This document shows positions 1-7,834 of a DNA stretch of 64,000 nt, in pieces. The stretch is from Gammaproteobacteria bacterium. GTDB lineage: Bacteria > Pseudomonadota > Gammaproteobacteria > DSM-16500. Position 1 is the stretch's first letter. The number at the start of each line of letters is the position of its first letter. The stretch is taken from contig JAJPJH010000028.1 in NCBI GenBank assembly GCA_021324335.1, positions 19,535-83,534 on the forward strand, in the 5' to 3' direction. The notes under the pieces are model-generated. The model was given only the letters and a program-made list of their open reading frames with translations, did not search any database and had not been told where the DNA came from. Made by a program: the position numbers and the translations under genes.

Positions 1-2450
1 TCAGTAGACAAGCGATTGAGTAACGATGGTTTCATCTTTAGGATATTCGAGGATAATAATCTAGCCGCTGCTTCCCAGTAATTGGATTCAATCAAATTAA
101 GGAGGGTTGTTTCTATTGTGGAGATATCAAAAGAATCTAGTAAGCGGTCTATATTTTCCATCTTCCTGATTAAAGCAGATACCGCACCCCAAGAATTTTT
201 CATTATCGCCACTTGGAGGGGGATCTGGTGCGCCTTATTTTTTGCCCACGGGCTTACTCCTAATCCCAAAAGCCTATTGATCATGTCAACCTTGTTATAT
301 TGAGCAGCAAGATGCATAGCTTCACCCTCTACCGCCTTCAAGAGGCCATCTGCTTTTACGTCTGGTCGGCTCTGTAGTAAATAGCCTAGGAAAGAGCAAG
401 CAAGACTATTTTGCTTTACTTTTCTTAAATGAAGAAGAATCTGATTGAAGGCTGAGGCTGGGATAGCCCAGCGAGTATCCTCAGAAAGCAAGAGGAACAG
501 AAAACTCCAGTCATTATTTTTACCAGCTTGCTCTAAAGTATAATCTAACTTATAGCCTTTACCCATTTTGAAGATACTAATAGCGGTCTGCCATTGCTTA
601 TTTTCAATAGCCACATCTAATATAGTTTGTCGATGCTCATTTTCTTCTTCGGCAATCCCAGGATTGTGAGCTAAAACTTCTTCAATAACATCCTGATAAC
701 CATACATAGCGGCATAATGTAATGCATTATTGCCTGTCGCCGGGTCTACTAATAGCATCATTTCTTTATCCCGAACACGAGCGAGAAATTTTAAAAGTCT
801 CCTATACTGACCACCTCGTGATAAATCTAGCCATACCTGCCCGAGATGGTCACTTCGTTCACTGTTAATACTAGACAAGATAGTGTCAGTCGCTTGTTGG
901 TAATGGCGCTCAATAACAAATTGTAAAATGGTTTTGCCATTCCCAATTTGCAGAAAAGGATCCGCTCCTAGTTGAATAAGCTGAATTATTAACGCCTCTT
1001 GGCCATGTTGTGTTGCAAATTGCTGATCGCTTGTCAACTGACGTAGAAGATAGTCTAACTCACTAGGGAATATCTGTTTTAATAATGCCCCATCTTGGTA
1101 ATTTAAAATTGCTTTAAAAACATCCCATGCTTTTTGATCTGCTACAAGCTGTAAAGGGGTGTGGCCTTCATTTTGAATAGAAAATGCTCCTAATTCTAGC
1201 AAGCGATTGAGCAATTTAACATTTTCTCCTTCTCGGGCTTTCTTAATTGCCAATTTCCATACGTCTAACATATTTCTTAGATTTTTTATCTCTTCAGACG
1301 TGAGAGTCTCATCTAATAATAATTGTTTAATAGATTTGTCATCGGAATAAATGGGAAGAAGCGTCAAATTCTTTTTATCTTTTAGGATTCGTTCTAAATT
1401 TTCCCTAGCGGCAGTATAGTTTGATTCACAGATGACACGGTAATCACTTACCAAATCATTCCAATCAGCATTGTTGAGTATATCTTCTAAATGACGTGCA
1501 GCGACCTCCACACAAGTTATAACATCTGGGTCCTTTCCTTCTAAAACATTCCAAATCATTCCCAGATTATATTTATACCATTTATTCGCTTTATTGTATC
1601 CTGTGCGAGGAGTTTCTAGACGGAATAAGGCTTTTTTTGTGATGGGATCTAATTGTTTTAAATAAGCTCTAAATATATCTATTGCATCATAAGCGGGTTG
1701 GCTCGCTTTGTCATGCGTACCTGAGCCGTTGCTAACACCCCCTCCCCGCAATCCTTCAATAAGATTAATTAAAGCACCTTTAGGATCTTGAAATTCACTG
1801 AATCGTTTATAGCTTTCATAAAAATCTTTCGCCTCTTGGGAAGAATCGATTAAGCGTTTCAAATCCAGATCAGAAATAAAATTCTTAGTTACATTATTAA
1901 GATCATTCGAACCTGCATTAAAAGGATTAATCTTGCCATTGGTATTGATGAGGCCATTCTTATCAATATAGTTTAAAAGTATGTTAACTGGTAATCCATA
2001 TTGGTTATCTTCACTCAAAATAAAATGTCCCAAGGGATATTCTTGTAGATCATTACAAGCGACATCTTCTGTTTCTCGAATGGGCATGAGAAGCTGATAA
2101 GGGTGTTTGTTAGTTATTGGTGAAAGATGCATTGCTATTTCTAAGCAGAGTGCATTCAATTCAGAAAGATCGTGGCAATAGAGTAAGTTAGTCTCTAAAA
2201 TTCGCTGGCCGCGCCAAGCTAAAAATTGTTCTAGTTTTTCAATCATCGCGCTTTCAGTATCTGCTGCAATGACACCACGAAGACGCGTGAGAGAGGATTT
2301 TAAATCATCAATATGAAACCAGGTTGAAAGAGAATTACTAAAAGATAGCAGTAATTTCTTATACGCCGTATAGAGTTGTTCACATTTAAGACGAAGATTC
2401 ATCTTCTCTAATGGTAGTAGGGTAATATTTTCTTCTACGTGACTTTGCAT
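1..2450 (-). CDS. Ankyrin-repeat protein, C-terminus cut by the window edge
   Basis: Reading the minus strand from an ATG at 2450 gives one open frame of about 816 codons that runs off the left edge without a stop. The first 400 residues are helical, soluble and unlike any family I recognise; there is no signal peptide. From about residue 403 onward ankyrin-type repeats appear: 'GHTPLQLVADQKAWDVFKAIL', 'GNNALHYAAMYGYQDVIEEVL' and 'EGEAMHLAAQYNKVDMINRLL' each carry the TPLH-like turn and the helix-loop-helix pattern. A GAGGAAAA ribosome site sits just upstream of the ATG. Ankyrin proteins of this size in Legionellales are often Dot/Icm substrates, but that is inference here; nothing in the visible sequence gives the target. 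The true C-terminus, where a secretion signal would lie, is outside the window. Confidence 0.85.
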   Translation of the reverse strand, partial: MQSHVEENITLLPLEKMNLRLKCEQLYTAYKKLLLSFSNSLSTWFHIDDLKSSLTRLRGVIAADTESAMIEKLEQFLAWRGQRILETNLLYCHDLSELNALCLEIAMHLSPITNKHPYQLLMPIRETEDVACNDLQEYPLGHFILSEDNQYGLPVNILLNYIDKNGLINTNGKINPFNAGSNDLNNVTKNFISDLDLKRLIDSSQEAKDFYESYKRFSEFQDPKGALINLIEGLRGGGVSNGSGTHDKASQPAYDAIDIFRAYLKQLDPITKKALFRLETPRTGYNKANKWYKYNLGMIWNVLEGKDPDVITCVEVAARHLEDILNNADWNDLVSDYRVICESNYTAARENLERILKDKKNLTLLPIYSDDKSIKQLLLDETLTSEEIKNLRNMLDVWKLAIKKAREGENVKLLNRLLELGAFSIQNEGHTPLQLVADQKAWDVFKAILNYQDGALLKQIFPSELDYLLRQLTSDQQFATQHGQEALIIQLIQLGADPFLQIGNGKTILQFVIERHYQQATDTILSSINSERSDHLGQVWLDLSRGGQYRRLLKFLARVRDKEMMLLVDPATGNNALHYAAMYGYQDVIEEVLAHNPGIAEEENEHRQTILDVAIENKQWQTAISIFKMGKGYKLDYTLEQAGKNNDWSFLFLLLSEDTRWAIPASAFNQILLHLRKVKQNSLACSFLGYLLQSRPDVKADGLLKAVEGEAMHLAAQYNKVDMINRLLGLGVSPWAKNKAHQIPLQVAIMKNSWGAVSALIRKMENIDRLLDSFDISTIETTLLNLIESNYWEAAARLLSSNILKMKPSLLNRLST

Positions 2451-2464
2451 ATTATGTTTTCCTC

Positions 2465-2495
2465 ACTAAGAAGGATGTTCCGACATCCTCTTAGT
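2465..2495. other. Hairpin between the FKBP and ankyrin genes
   Basis: ACTAAGA (2465-2471) pairs with TCTTAGT (2489-2495) and GGATGT (2473-2478) with ACATCC (2483-2488), leaving a TCCG loop and one bulged A. On the minus strand it follows the FKBP stop and ends directly before the GAGG ribosome site of the ankyrin gene. No T-run follows on either strand, so it is not a classical terminator; it could be an attenuator or an mRNA-stabilising stem. Confidence 0.55.
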
Positions 2496-2528
2496 AAGGC
2501 AAGATACTATAAATGGCTTAACAAAATC

Positions 2529-3041
2529 TTATTGCTTCTTCGCATCCAATAACTGTACTTTAAAAATAAGCGTTTCATTCGGGCCAATTGCCGGCGGTGC
2601 ACCTTGTTCACCGTAAGCTAAGGTAGGCGGAATATAGAGTTCCCACGTTGATCCTACTTTCATTAATTTCAGTGCTTCCACCCACCCTGGAATCACCCCC
2701 ATTACCGGAAAGGTAGCTGGCTCGCCGCGTTTATAAGAACTATCGAATTCCGTACCATTAATTAATTTCCCCGAATAATGCACGGTCACCACATCATTTT
2801 CCGTCGGCTGCGCACCTTTACCTTCGATGAGGATTTTATATTGTAATCCATCAGGCAATGTCACTACGCCTGGTTTATTTTTATTAGCAGCTAAGAATGC
2901 TTCACCTGCTAATTGATTTTTTGTTGCGATCGATTGAGATTGCATTTGTTTCTCCATTGAGGATGTCGTTTGATTATCGACTGCATACACATTGGCACTT
3001 ATTAAACCAAGACTTAACATGATAATGGCTGATCGTTTCAT
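2529..3041 (-). CDS. Periplasmic FKBP-type peptidyl-prolyl isomerase, Mip-like but short
   Basis: Catalyses cis-trans isomerisation of prolyl bonds in exported proteins. The 170-aa product has a signal peptide (cleavage near Ala20), a short charged linker (21-50) and a complete FKBP domain from about residue 64. Family hallmarks are [16 protein letters not shown] (87-102), VIPGW (116-120) and YIPPTLAYG (136-144), which line the proline pocket. Legionella Mip and FkpA are about 230-270 aa with a long helical dimerisation arm; here the arm is nearly absent, so the protein is closer to a minimal secreted FKBP. It lies between a TonB-like gene and the ankyrin gene on the same strand, with 21 bp to the former. 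Function is confident; a virulence role is not shown. Confidence 0.9.
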   Translation of the reverse strand: MKRSAIIMLSLGLISANVYAVDNQTTSSMEKQMQSQSIATKNQLAGEAFLAANKNKPGVVTLPDGLQYKILIEGKGAQPTENDVVTVHYSGKLINGTEFDSSYKRGEPATFPVMGVIPGWVEALKLMKVGSTWELYIPPTLAYGEQGAPPAIGPNETLIFKVQLLDAKKQ

Positions 3042-3062
3042 TTGCGTTTCCTTCTTACATGA

Positions 3063-3707
3063 TTATCCAAAAATAATACCTACTACTAACGATTTTGGCT
3101 GATTGAGATAAAGATTGACATTTTTTACCGGTGACATGGCATTAGCAGCAGCAAGTGCTGCATTATCCAATACTTGTGCTGAGCTGGATTTGACTAATTG
3201 CACATTGGTCACGTGTCCATCAGGATAAACTGTAAAGCCGATGAGGACAACACCTCTGAGATTAAAATCCACCGCAATTTTAGGATAAGCAAGATGAGCC
3301 GATAGCGCTTTGCCAAGTAACACTAATAACGGTTTATTGACATTTTTATCACCAATTAAATGGACAGGATTTTCATCGCTGGAAATCTTCACGACATTTG
3401 GTTGATTGGAGGCTTGTGATGAACTCGAGGTACTTAACGTATTCGGCGCTGGTTTTTCTATCCCTTCTTTCTGAGGCTCTTCTTTCGGAGGCGGATTTGC
3501 CTTCTGTGCAGTTTGTTGAAGAGCAGGTGCCGCGGTATTGGTTTCGTGATAAACATAAGAATTAATATTTAATTCCGGCCCTTTTTCTTGCTCAAAAGTG
3601 CGCGCGGGCAGCCAAATAAAAGAAAAATTTAACAATAAAAGAATATGGCAAAGTAAGACTAGCCAAACGCTATGTCGTTGTATTACTTGTTTTATTCTCT
3701 GCTGCAT
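3063..3707 (-). CDS. TonB-family energy-transducing protein
   Basis: TonB proteins couple the inner-membrane proton gradient to outer-membrane transporters. This 214-aa product has a single membrane anchor at residues 14-34, a Pro/Lys/Glu-rich spacer (about 65-90) and a C-terminal TonB-type domain (about 130-214) with 'VVLIGFTVYPDGHVTNVQL' and 'LDNAALAAANAMSP', the beta-helix pattern of the family. The anchor lacks the clear SHLS-type His motif of E. coli TonB, although a His (HSVW, residue 12) precedes it. No exbB, exbD or receptor gene is adjacent. It may be a generic TonB C-terminal domain protein rather than the main TonB. Confidence 0.78.
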   Translation of the reverse strand: MQQRIKQVIQRHSVWLVLLCHILLLLNFSFIWLPARTFEQEKGPELNINSYVYHETNTAAPALQQTAQKANPPPKEEPQKEGIEKPAPNTLSTSSSSQASNQPNVVKISSDENPVHLIGDKNVNKPLLVLLGKALSAHLAYPKIAVDFNLRGVVLIGFTVYPDGHVTNVQLVKSSSAQVLDNAALAAANAMSPVKNVNLYLNQPKSLVVGIIFG

Positions 3708-3788
3708 GGCCTTTTATTTCTGCGAAGTAACGAGCCCACTATACCATGTGTTAAAATAATTAGGATAGAAGGAAAAAGGGTACGGATC

Positions 3789-4370
3789 ATGCATACTACC
3801 CAAGAATTTATCGGGATTATTGCGGGTATACTTTCCATCGCCGGCTATGTTCCTTATATCATTAGCATTCTCAGAGGTAAAACTCGCCCCAATCGCGCAT
3901 CCTGGTTAATTTGGACAATCGTAGGCGGCCTGCTGGCTTTCTCTTTTATGGCTACGGGTGATAAAAAAGCGATCTGGGTGCCATTAGGTTATTTTATCGG
4001 CCCTTTTATTACTGCATTGTTATCAATCCGATATGGTTATTCAATTTGGAGCACGCTAGATACTGCTTGTGTCCTTGTCGCTGCACTCAGCGTTATTCCC
4101 TGGTTTTTTTCTCATAATGCAAACGTGACACTCCTCATTAATATCGCCATTGATATGACAGGCGCGATTCCAACCGTTATCAAATCGTATCATGAACCAG
4201 AGACAGAAGATTTCACTGCATGGCTGATTTTTTTTGCTGCCAATACATTAGAATTATTCGCTATTACATCTTGGAATATCGCCGCTATTTATCCGATTTA
4301 TTTATTCTTCTTAGCAGGATCGATTGTAATCTTTACCTTAAAAGGCAAATTAAAATCTCATAATGATTAG
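3789..4370 (+). CDS. Polytopic membrane protein with two PQ-loop-like repeats
   Basis: The product (193 aa) is almost wholly hydrophobic, with about seven membrane segments. Two related stretches, 'IAGYVPYIISILRGKTRPNRA' with SW following, and 'MTGAIPTVIKSYHEPETEDF' with TAW following, have the helix, Pro-X-hydrophobic turn, polar loop and Ser/Thr-X-Trp layout of PQ-loop/SWEET repeats. This suggests a small-molecule (sugar or amino acid) exporter, but the canonical PQ is PY and PT, so substrate and direction are unknown. I use the ATG at 3789; the frame is open further upstream but that part overlaps the start of the divergent tonB-like gene and looks non-coding. The 3' end overlaps the convergent LysR gene by 4 bp. 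Confidence 0.7.
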   Translation: MHTTQEFIGIIAGILSIAGYVPYIISILRGKTRPNRASWLIWTIVGGLLAFSFMATGDKKAIWVPLGYFIGPFITALLSIRYGYSIWSTLDTACVLVAALSVIPWFFSHNANVTLLINIAIDMTGAIPTVIKSYHEPETEDFTAWLIFFAANTLELFAITSWNIAAIYPIYLFFLAGSIVIFTLKGKLKSHND

Positions 4371-5314
4371 CCCGAAACTTTTTTCGTACAGCATTCTAGT
4401 TGTGTGCTAATAAATTCTAATAATAAGCGAGTACGTTGAGGGAGCGCTTTTTGCTGTGCATAAAACGCATAAACATTCATGGTACCCCAATCATAATCCG
4501 TCAAAATGGGGCGCACTTCTTTATTTTCTACTGCTTGTTGCATAGGCCATACAAGAAAACGTCCAATGCCTAAACCTGCCTTGCAAGCTGTGATACTAAT
4601 TTCTATATCGTTACAATTAAATTTAGGTCTGATAATGACACTGTCCTGTTTGCCTTTATAGCTATAAGACCAGGTGTGATGTTCGGGTAAATGAACTTTA
4701 TCCGTATAACCAATAATGGCATGTTTTTCTAATTCTTCGACGGATCGAGGTTCTCCATAACGGTATAGATAATCGCTACTGGCATATAATCCAAGGGTAG
4801 ACGGGAATAATAATTTGGCATGCAAACTACTATCTGCAAGGGTAGCATTATTATGAACATAGCCTACGCCACGAATGATCAAATCTAAATTTTCTTTGAC
4901 GAGATCGAGGTACTCATTAGTCAATATCAAATCGATATGAATGTCCTCAAAATTTTGAAGGAATTTGGTAATAAGCGGCGCGATGCAATGCCTTCCCACG
5001 TAATGTGGGGCACTCAGGCGAATCGTACCTCGGGGTTTGGTTGATAAAGATTGGATAAGACTCACAGCTGAATTTAATTCTTGTTGAATACGGTAGGCAT
5101 GTTCCCAGAATAGTTCGCCCTCAGGTGTTAAATGTAATTGGCGCGTGGTACGTACAATTAAAGCGACGCCTAGTTGGGATTCCAATTGCGCAATACGGCG
5201 GCTGATCAGGCCGTTAGAGAGGCCTAAGTGCTTGGCTGCACGGGAAAAACTACCCTGCTGGACCACAGCGGCAAAAATGGCAGTATCGTCTAAAAGGCTC
5301 ATAATTATATCCAA
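4367..5314 (-). CDS. LysR-family transcriptional regulator
   Basis: The 315-aa product has the N-terminal winged HTH of LysR regulators at residues 6-65 ('FAAVVQQGSFSRAAKHLGLS', then SRRIAQLESQLGV and VIRTTR-like wing) and an effector-binding domain from about residue 95. The domain shows the GTIRLSAP beta strand typical of the CrgA-like branch. An in-frame Met at residue 5 is an alternative start. It is divergent from the hydrophobic protein gene at 5418 across 103 bp, the usual arrangement for a LysR regulator and its target, so control of 5418 and itself is a reasonable guess. Ligand unknown. Confidence 0.92.
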   Translation of the reverse strand: MDIIMSLLDDTAIFAAVVQQGSFSRAAKHLGLSNGLISRRIAQLESQLGVALIVRTTRQLHLTPEGELFWEHAYRIQQELNSAVSLIQSLSTKPRGTIRLSAPHYVGRHCIAPLITKFLQNFEDIHIDLILTNEYLDLVKENLDLIIRGVGYVHNNATLADSSLHAKLLFPSTLGLYASSDYLYRYGEPRSVEELEKHAIIGYTDKVHLPEHHTWSYSYKGKQDSVIIRPKFNCNDIEISITACKAGLGIGRFLVWPMQQAVENKEVRPILTDYDWGTMNVYAFYAQQKALPQRTRLLLEFISTQLECCTKKVSG

Positions 5315-5417
5315 AAAGTAAAAGATGTTATTAAAAAATGGGTATTTTTTACTAAATGGTAATATAGCATAATGAGATCCATTAAAAACAGACTAACAGT
5401 AATACGAGGAAAAAATT

Positions 5418-6311
5418 ATGCTTACACATCAAAAAATCAATACATTAGAAATGAACTCCATGAGTGGGGCAGATAAAGCAGAGATAGCAGTCAATATTGG
5501 TGACTCTCTTAATCTTGGCGCTATTTTTTCCATGTTCTTCTCCGAAAAGACGATTCACTTTTTAGAACAATTCGGAAAATTTGGTATGTTTCCAGCTGCA
5601 GCCATTGGAAGTATCGCAGAAGCTGGAATCGCCTGGTACAAGGTTAGAGAAGAGAAACTCAAAGCAAAACAAACTGGCATGCGAATGCCATTAGCGCCCG
5701 CAGTAGATGCGGTGATAAAGACCGCAAAAGCACTCGCTATTACAGCTGCGGTGGTACTCTCTTTTGTAGGATTTGCGGCGATATCACCGGTTATTTTTGC
5801 ACTCACATTAACAACAATGACTGCGATTCATGCAGGCGCTGCCCTCTCTAATCTGGCCGCTGGTCGTTATCGAGAAGCATTTAATTCTGCCAAAGCTGCC
5901 TTTCTCTCTGCAGCAGCTACAGCAGCTGTAGTTGGAGTGATGTTGATTGGCGGTCCAATTGTGACGCTTGCAACAGCAGCCGTTGGTGTAGCAACTGCAG
6001 CGGCAGGAATCGTATTTGCTTTCCTGCGTGTTCGTTCAGCACTCAAAAAATTAAACCCCGCGAATGATGGTAAAGGTCATTATGTACAAGTACCTGGAAC
6101 AACTGCTGAATTAGGACGCGAAATTGGCATTAATAATAAGTGGAACAATTCACAGGAGATAATTCAGCAAGCTTCATCATCCCAATCATCACGGTCACCC
6201 TCTACATCACCATTACAAGCAAACTCATTGCATCGTACAAGGAGAACTAACAATACATCAGGAGATGATTTATCCCCACCTGAAGTAAAAAAATTATCGC
6301 AACCTTTCTAA
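5418..6311 (+). CDS. Hydrophobic helical protein with disordered tail, paralogue of the next gene
   Basis: No family recognised. The 297-aa product has no signal peptide. Residues 30-50 carry SLNLGAIFSMFFSEKTIHFL, closely matched by SLNMAAVFGMFFSEETTRFL in the next gene. Ala-rich hydrophobic segments at about 95-140 and 150-205 look membrane-associated, one containing GGPIVTL (GGPIFTL in the paralogue). From about residue 210 the chain is polar, rich in Ser, Gln and Asn, and ends in a basic then acidic tail (RTRR ... DDLSPPEVKK). Ribosome site ACGAGG lies 9-14 bases before the ATG. The layout resembles membrane-targeted type IV effectors, but this is inference only. A terminator follows at 6324. 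Confidence 0.75.
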   Translation: MLTHQKINTLEMNSMSGADKAEIAVNIGDSLNLGAIFSMFFSEKTIHFLEQFGKFGMFPAAAIGSIAEAGIAWYKVREEKLKAKQTGMRMPLAPAVDAVIKTAKALAITAAVVLSFVGFAAISPVIFALTLTTMTAIHAGAALSNLAAGRYREAFNSAKAAFLSAAATAAVVGVMLIGGPIVTLATAAVGVATAAAGIVFAFLRVRSALKKLNPANDGKGHYVQVPGTTAELGREIGINNKWNNSQEIIQQASSSQSSRSPSTSPLQANSLHRTRRTNNTSGDDLSPPEVKKLSQPF

Positions 6312-6323
6312 TATAATTTAATC

Positions 6324-6356
6324 ACCGCCATGCTAACAACATGGCGGTATTTTTTT
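6324..6356 (+). terminator. Rho-independent terminator after the first hydrophobic paralogue
   Basis: Perfect 9-bp stem ACCGCCATG (6324-6332) / CATGGCGGT (6340-6348) with a 7-base loop, followed by A and seven T (6350-6356). It lies 13 bases after the stop codon and separates the two paralogues into distinct transcripts. Confidence 0.88.
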
Positions 6357-6413
6357 ACGATCCTCCCCTATATAATGAGCCCTCTAAAGAAATCATGGTG
6401 AGTGGAATTTGTC

Positions 6414-7265
6414 ATGGCAGGGAAAAAGCTATCCTCTTCTTATATAGAACTCCAAAACTTAGATCAGCATTCCGATAATAAATTTCATAAAGCAGACACT
6501 ATTGCCAACACCCTTAGCTCCCTCAATATGGCAGCTGTTTTTGGCATGTTCTTTTCCGAGGAAACAACCCGGTTTCTTAATAATTGGGGAAGCCTTTGGA
6601 TGTTCCCCTTGTTCGCGGCAGAAAGTATCCGGGTAGCCATTTTCGCGGGGCGAACAATGTGGAAGGAAAGAACCTTAGCATCTGTTTTCAATTTTTTTCT
6701 AAAATCCCTCTCCGCTATTGCCATCACCGCAGCCGTCGTATTTTGCTTCTTTCCTATTCTTGCCGCTTTGGCTGCACCCATTTTTGCTGGAGCGCTAGTA
6801 GCTGAAACGCTTATTTATGGCAGCGCAGCGTTATGCTACTCACTCGGCGCCCTTATTAACCCCCAACATCGAAAAGAATATAAAAGTAAAGCAATCGATC
6901 ACGGTATCACCGCATTTAATTCCTCTTTAGGGGCCACTGCTGTGATGGGGGCTTATATTATAGGTGGGCCTATTTTTACCCTCATTGGGGCAATAGCAGG
7001 GGTAGTAGCCGGAATCATGGGAGTGGGGATGGCACTTTCCCAGCTTTTCAAAAAACCTAGCAAGCAGCCCACTTCGCCTCAAGAACCAGGATTAACCGGG
7101 ATAAATACGGGCGATATTTACAAACAAATAGGATGCACTCCTCATCCTTCACCAAGCCCAGCCCCTATCCCTCCAACTTTAAATTCTCAGATAAATTCCC
7201 CGGTGGTCACACCCTCTTCTACCCCTGCTATCCTGCCAACCCTTTGCCCGCTACGAAGGAGTTAA
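6414..7265 (+). CDS. Hydrophobic helical protein with Pro/Ser-rich tail, tandem paralogue
   Basis: Paralogue of the preceding gene: same SLNMAAVFGMFFSEETTRFL motif, same hydrophobic block (AIAITAAVVF, GGPIFTLIGAIAGVVAGI) and a disordered tail, here rich in Pro, Thr and Ser (PHPSPSPAPIPPT). The N-terminus is polar and carries no signal peptide. I choose the ATG at 6414 (283 aa), with AGTGGA as ribosome site; a GTG at 6402 is possible. A TATAAT box at 6371-6376 suggests its own promoter, consistent with the terminator just upstream. The 3' end overlaps the convergent gene by 4 bp. Function unknown; membrane-associated effector is one possibility. Confidence 0.73.
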   Translation: MAGKKLSSSYIELQNLDQHSDNKFHKADTIANTLSSLNMAAVFGMFFSEETTRFLNNWGSLWMFPLFAAESIRVAIFAGRTMWKERTLASVFNFFLKSLSAIAITAAVVFCFFPILAALAAPIFAGALVAETLIYGSAALCYSLGALINPQHRKEYKSKAIDHGITAFNSSLGATAVMGAYIIGGPIFTLIGAIAGVVAGIMGVGMALSQLFKKPSKQPTSPQEPGLTGINTGDIYKQIGCTPHPSPSPAPIPPTLNSQINSPVVTPSSTPAILPTLCPLRRS

Positions 7266-7753
7266 TATCCCACTATCATCTGCCTCAACTTATCTCGACC
7301 CATCACGCGAGCAAGTTCGCTAAACACAATAAATATCAGAAATACAATTAATAACCACAATTCACACGTCCAAAATTCCGGCGTCCCCAACTCAGCAAGG
7401 TGAAATTGATAAGCAATAATCCAATCATGCGATTGCGAATAAAGATGCAGAATATTATCGATATTCCAGAAAAGAAAAATAAAGAAATTATAAATAATCG
7501 ATTTCCAGATAATATTATAAATAAGCGGCTTCTGCGGAAATAAATTAATGAACGGCATCGCATTCACAATAATTAATATTTTACCTATCACGAGTGCACT
7601 AATCGTAATAGACAAATAAGTGAAATACCGAAAGCCGCTGGGTTTACACATTAAGCCCGACGTAAAAAAAATCAGTACAAAAGCGACCCAAAAATAAATG
7701 ACAGCAGGAATGGTATGAATGGCTTCTTTTCGCAATTGCTGCAATATACGCAT
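7262..7753 (-). CDS. Four-helix membrane protein of unknown function
   Basis: A 163-aa product with membrane segments at about residues 17-38, 45-65, 80-97 and 130-148. No domain recognised. The N-terminus is short and basic (MRILQQLRKE) and the C-terminus is basic (RVMGRDKLRQ), giving an inside-inside topology by the positive-inside rule. It stands alone, convergent with the paralogue pair and divergent from the efflux operon. The reading frame in another register (7348-7563) is a shadow. Confidence 0.65.
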   Translation of the reverse strand: MRILQQLRKEAIHTIPAVIYFWVAFVLIFFTSGLMCKPSGFRYFTYLSITISALVIGKILIIVNAMPFINLFPQKPLIYNIIWKSIIYNFFIFLFWNIDNILHLYSQSHDWIIAYQFHLAELGTPEFWTCELWLLIVFLIFIVFSELARVMGRDKLRQMIVGY

Positions 7754-7834
7754 AATTCATCCTTGCATTTTTCCACCCCCTAACCTAACATAAATTTTGG
7801 CCTTTTATCAAAACCGCAGGATGCAGAATCGCTC

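Noticed and set aside
82..303. Short plus-strand frame at the left edge
   Set aside because: Antisense to the ankyrin frame, which is continuous and carries repeat motifs.
3672..3788. Upstream extension of the PQ-loop gene
   Set aside because: It overlaps the start of the divergent TonB-like gene and reads as non-membrane sequence unlike the repeat that follows.
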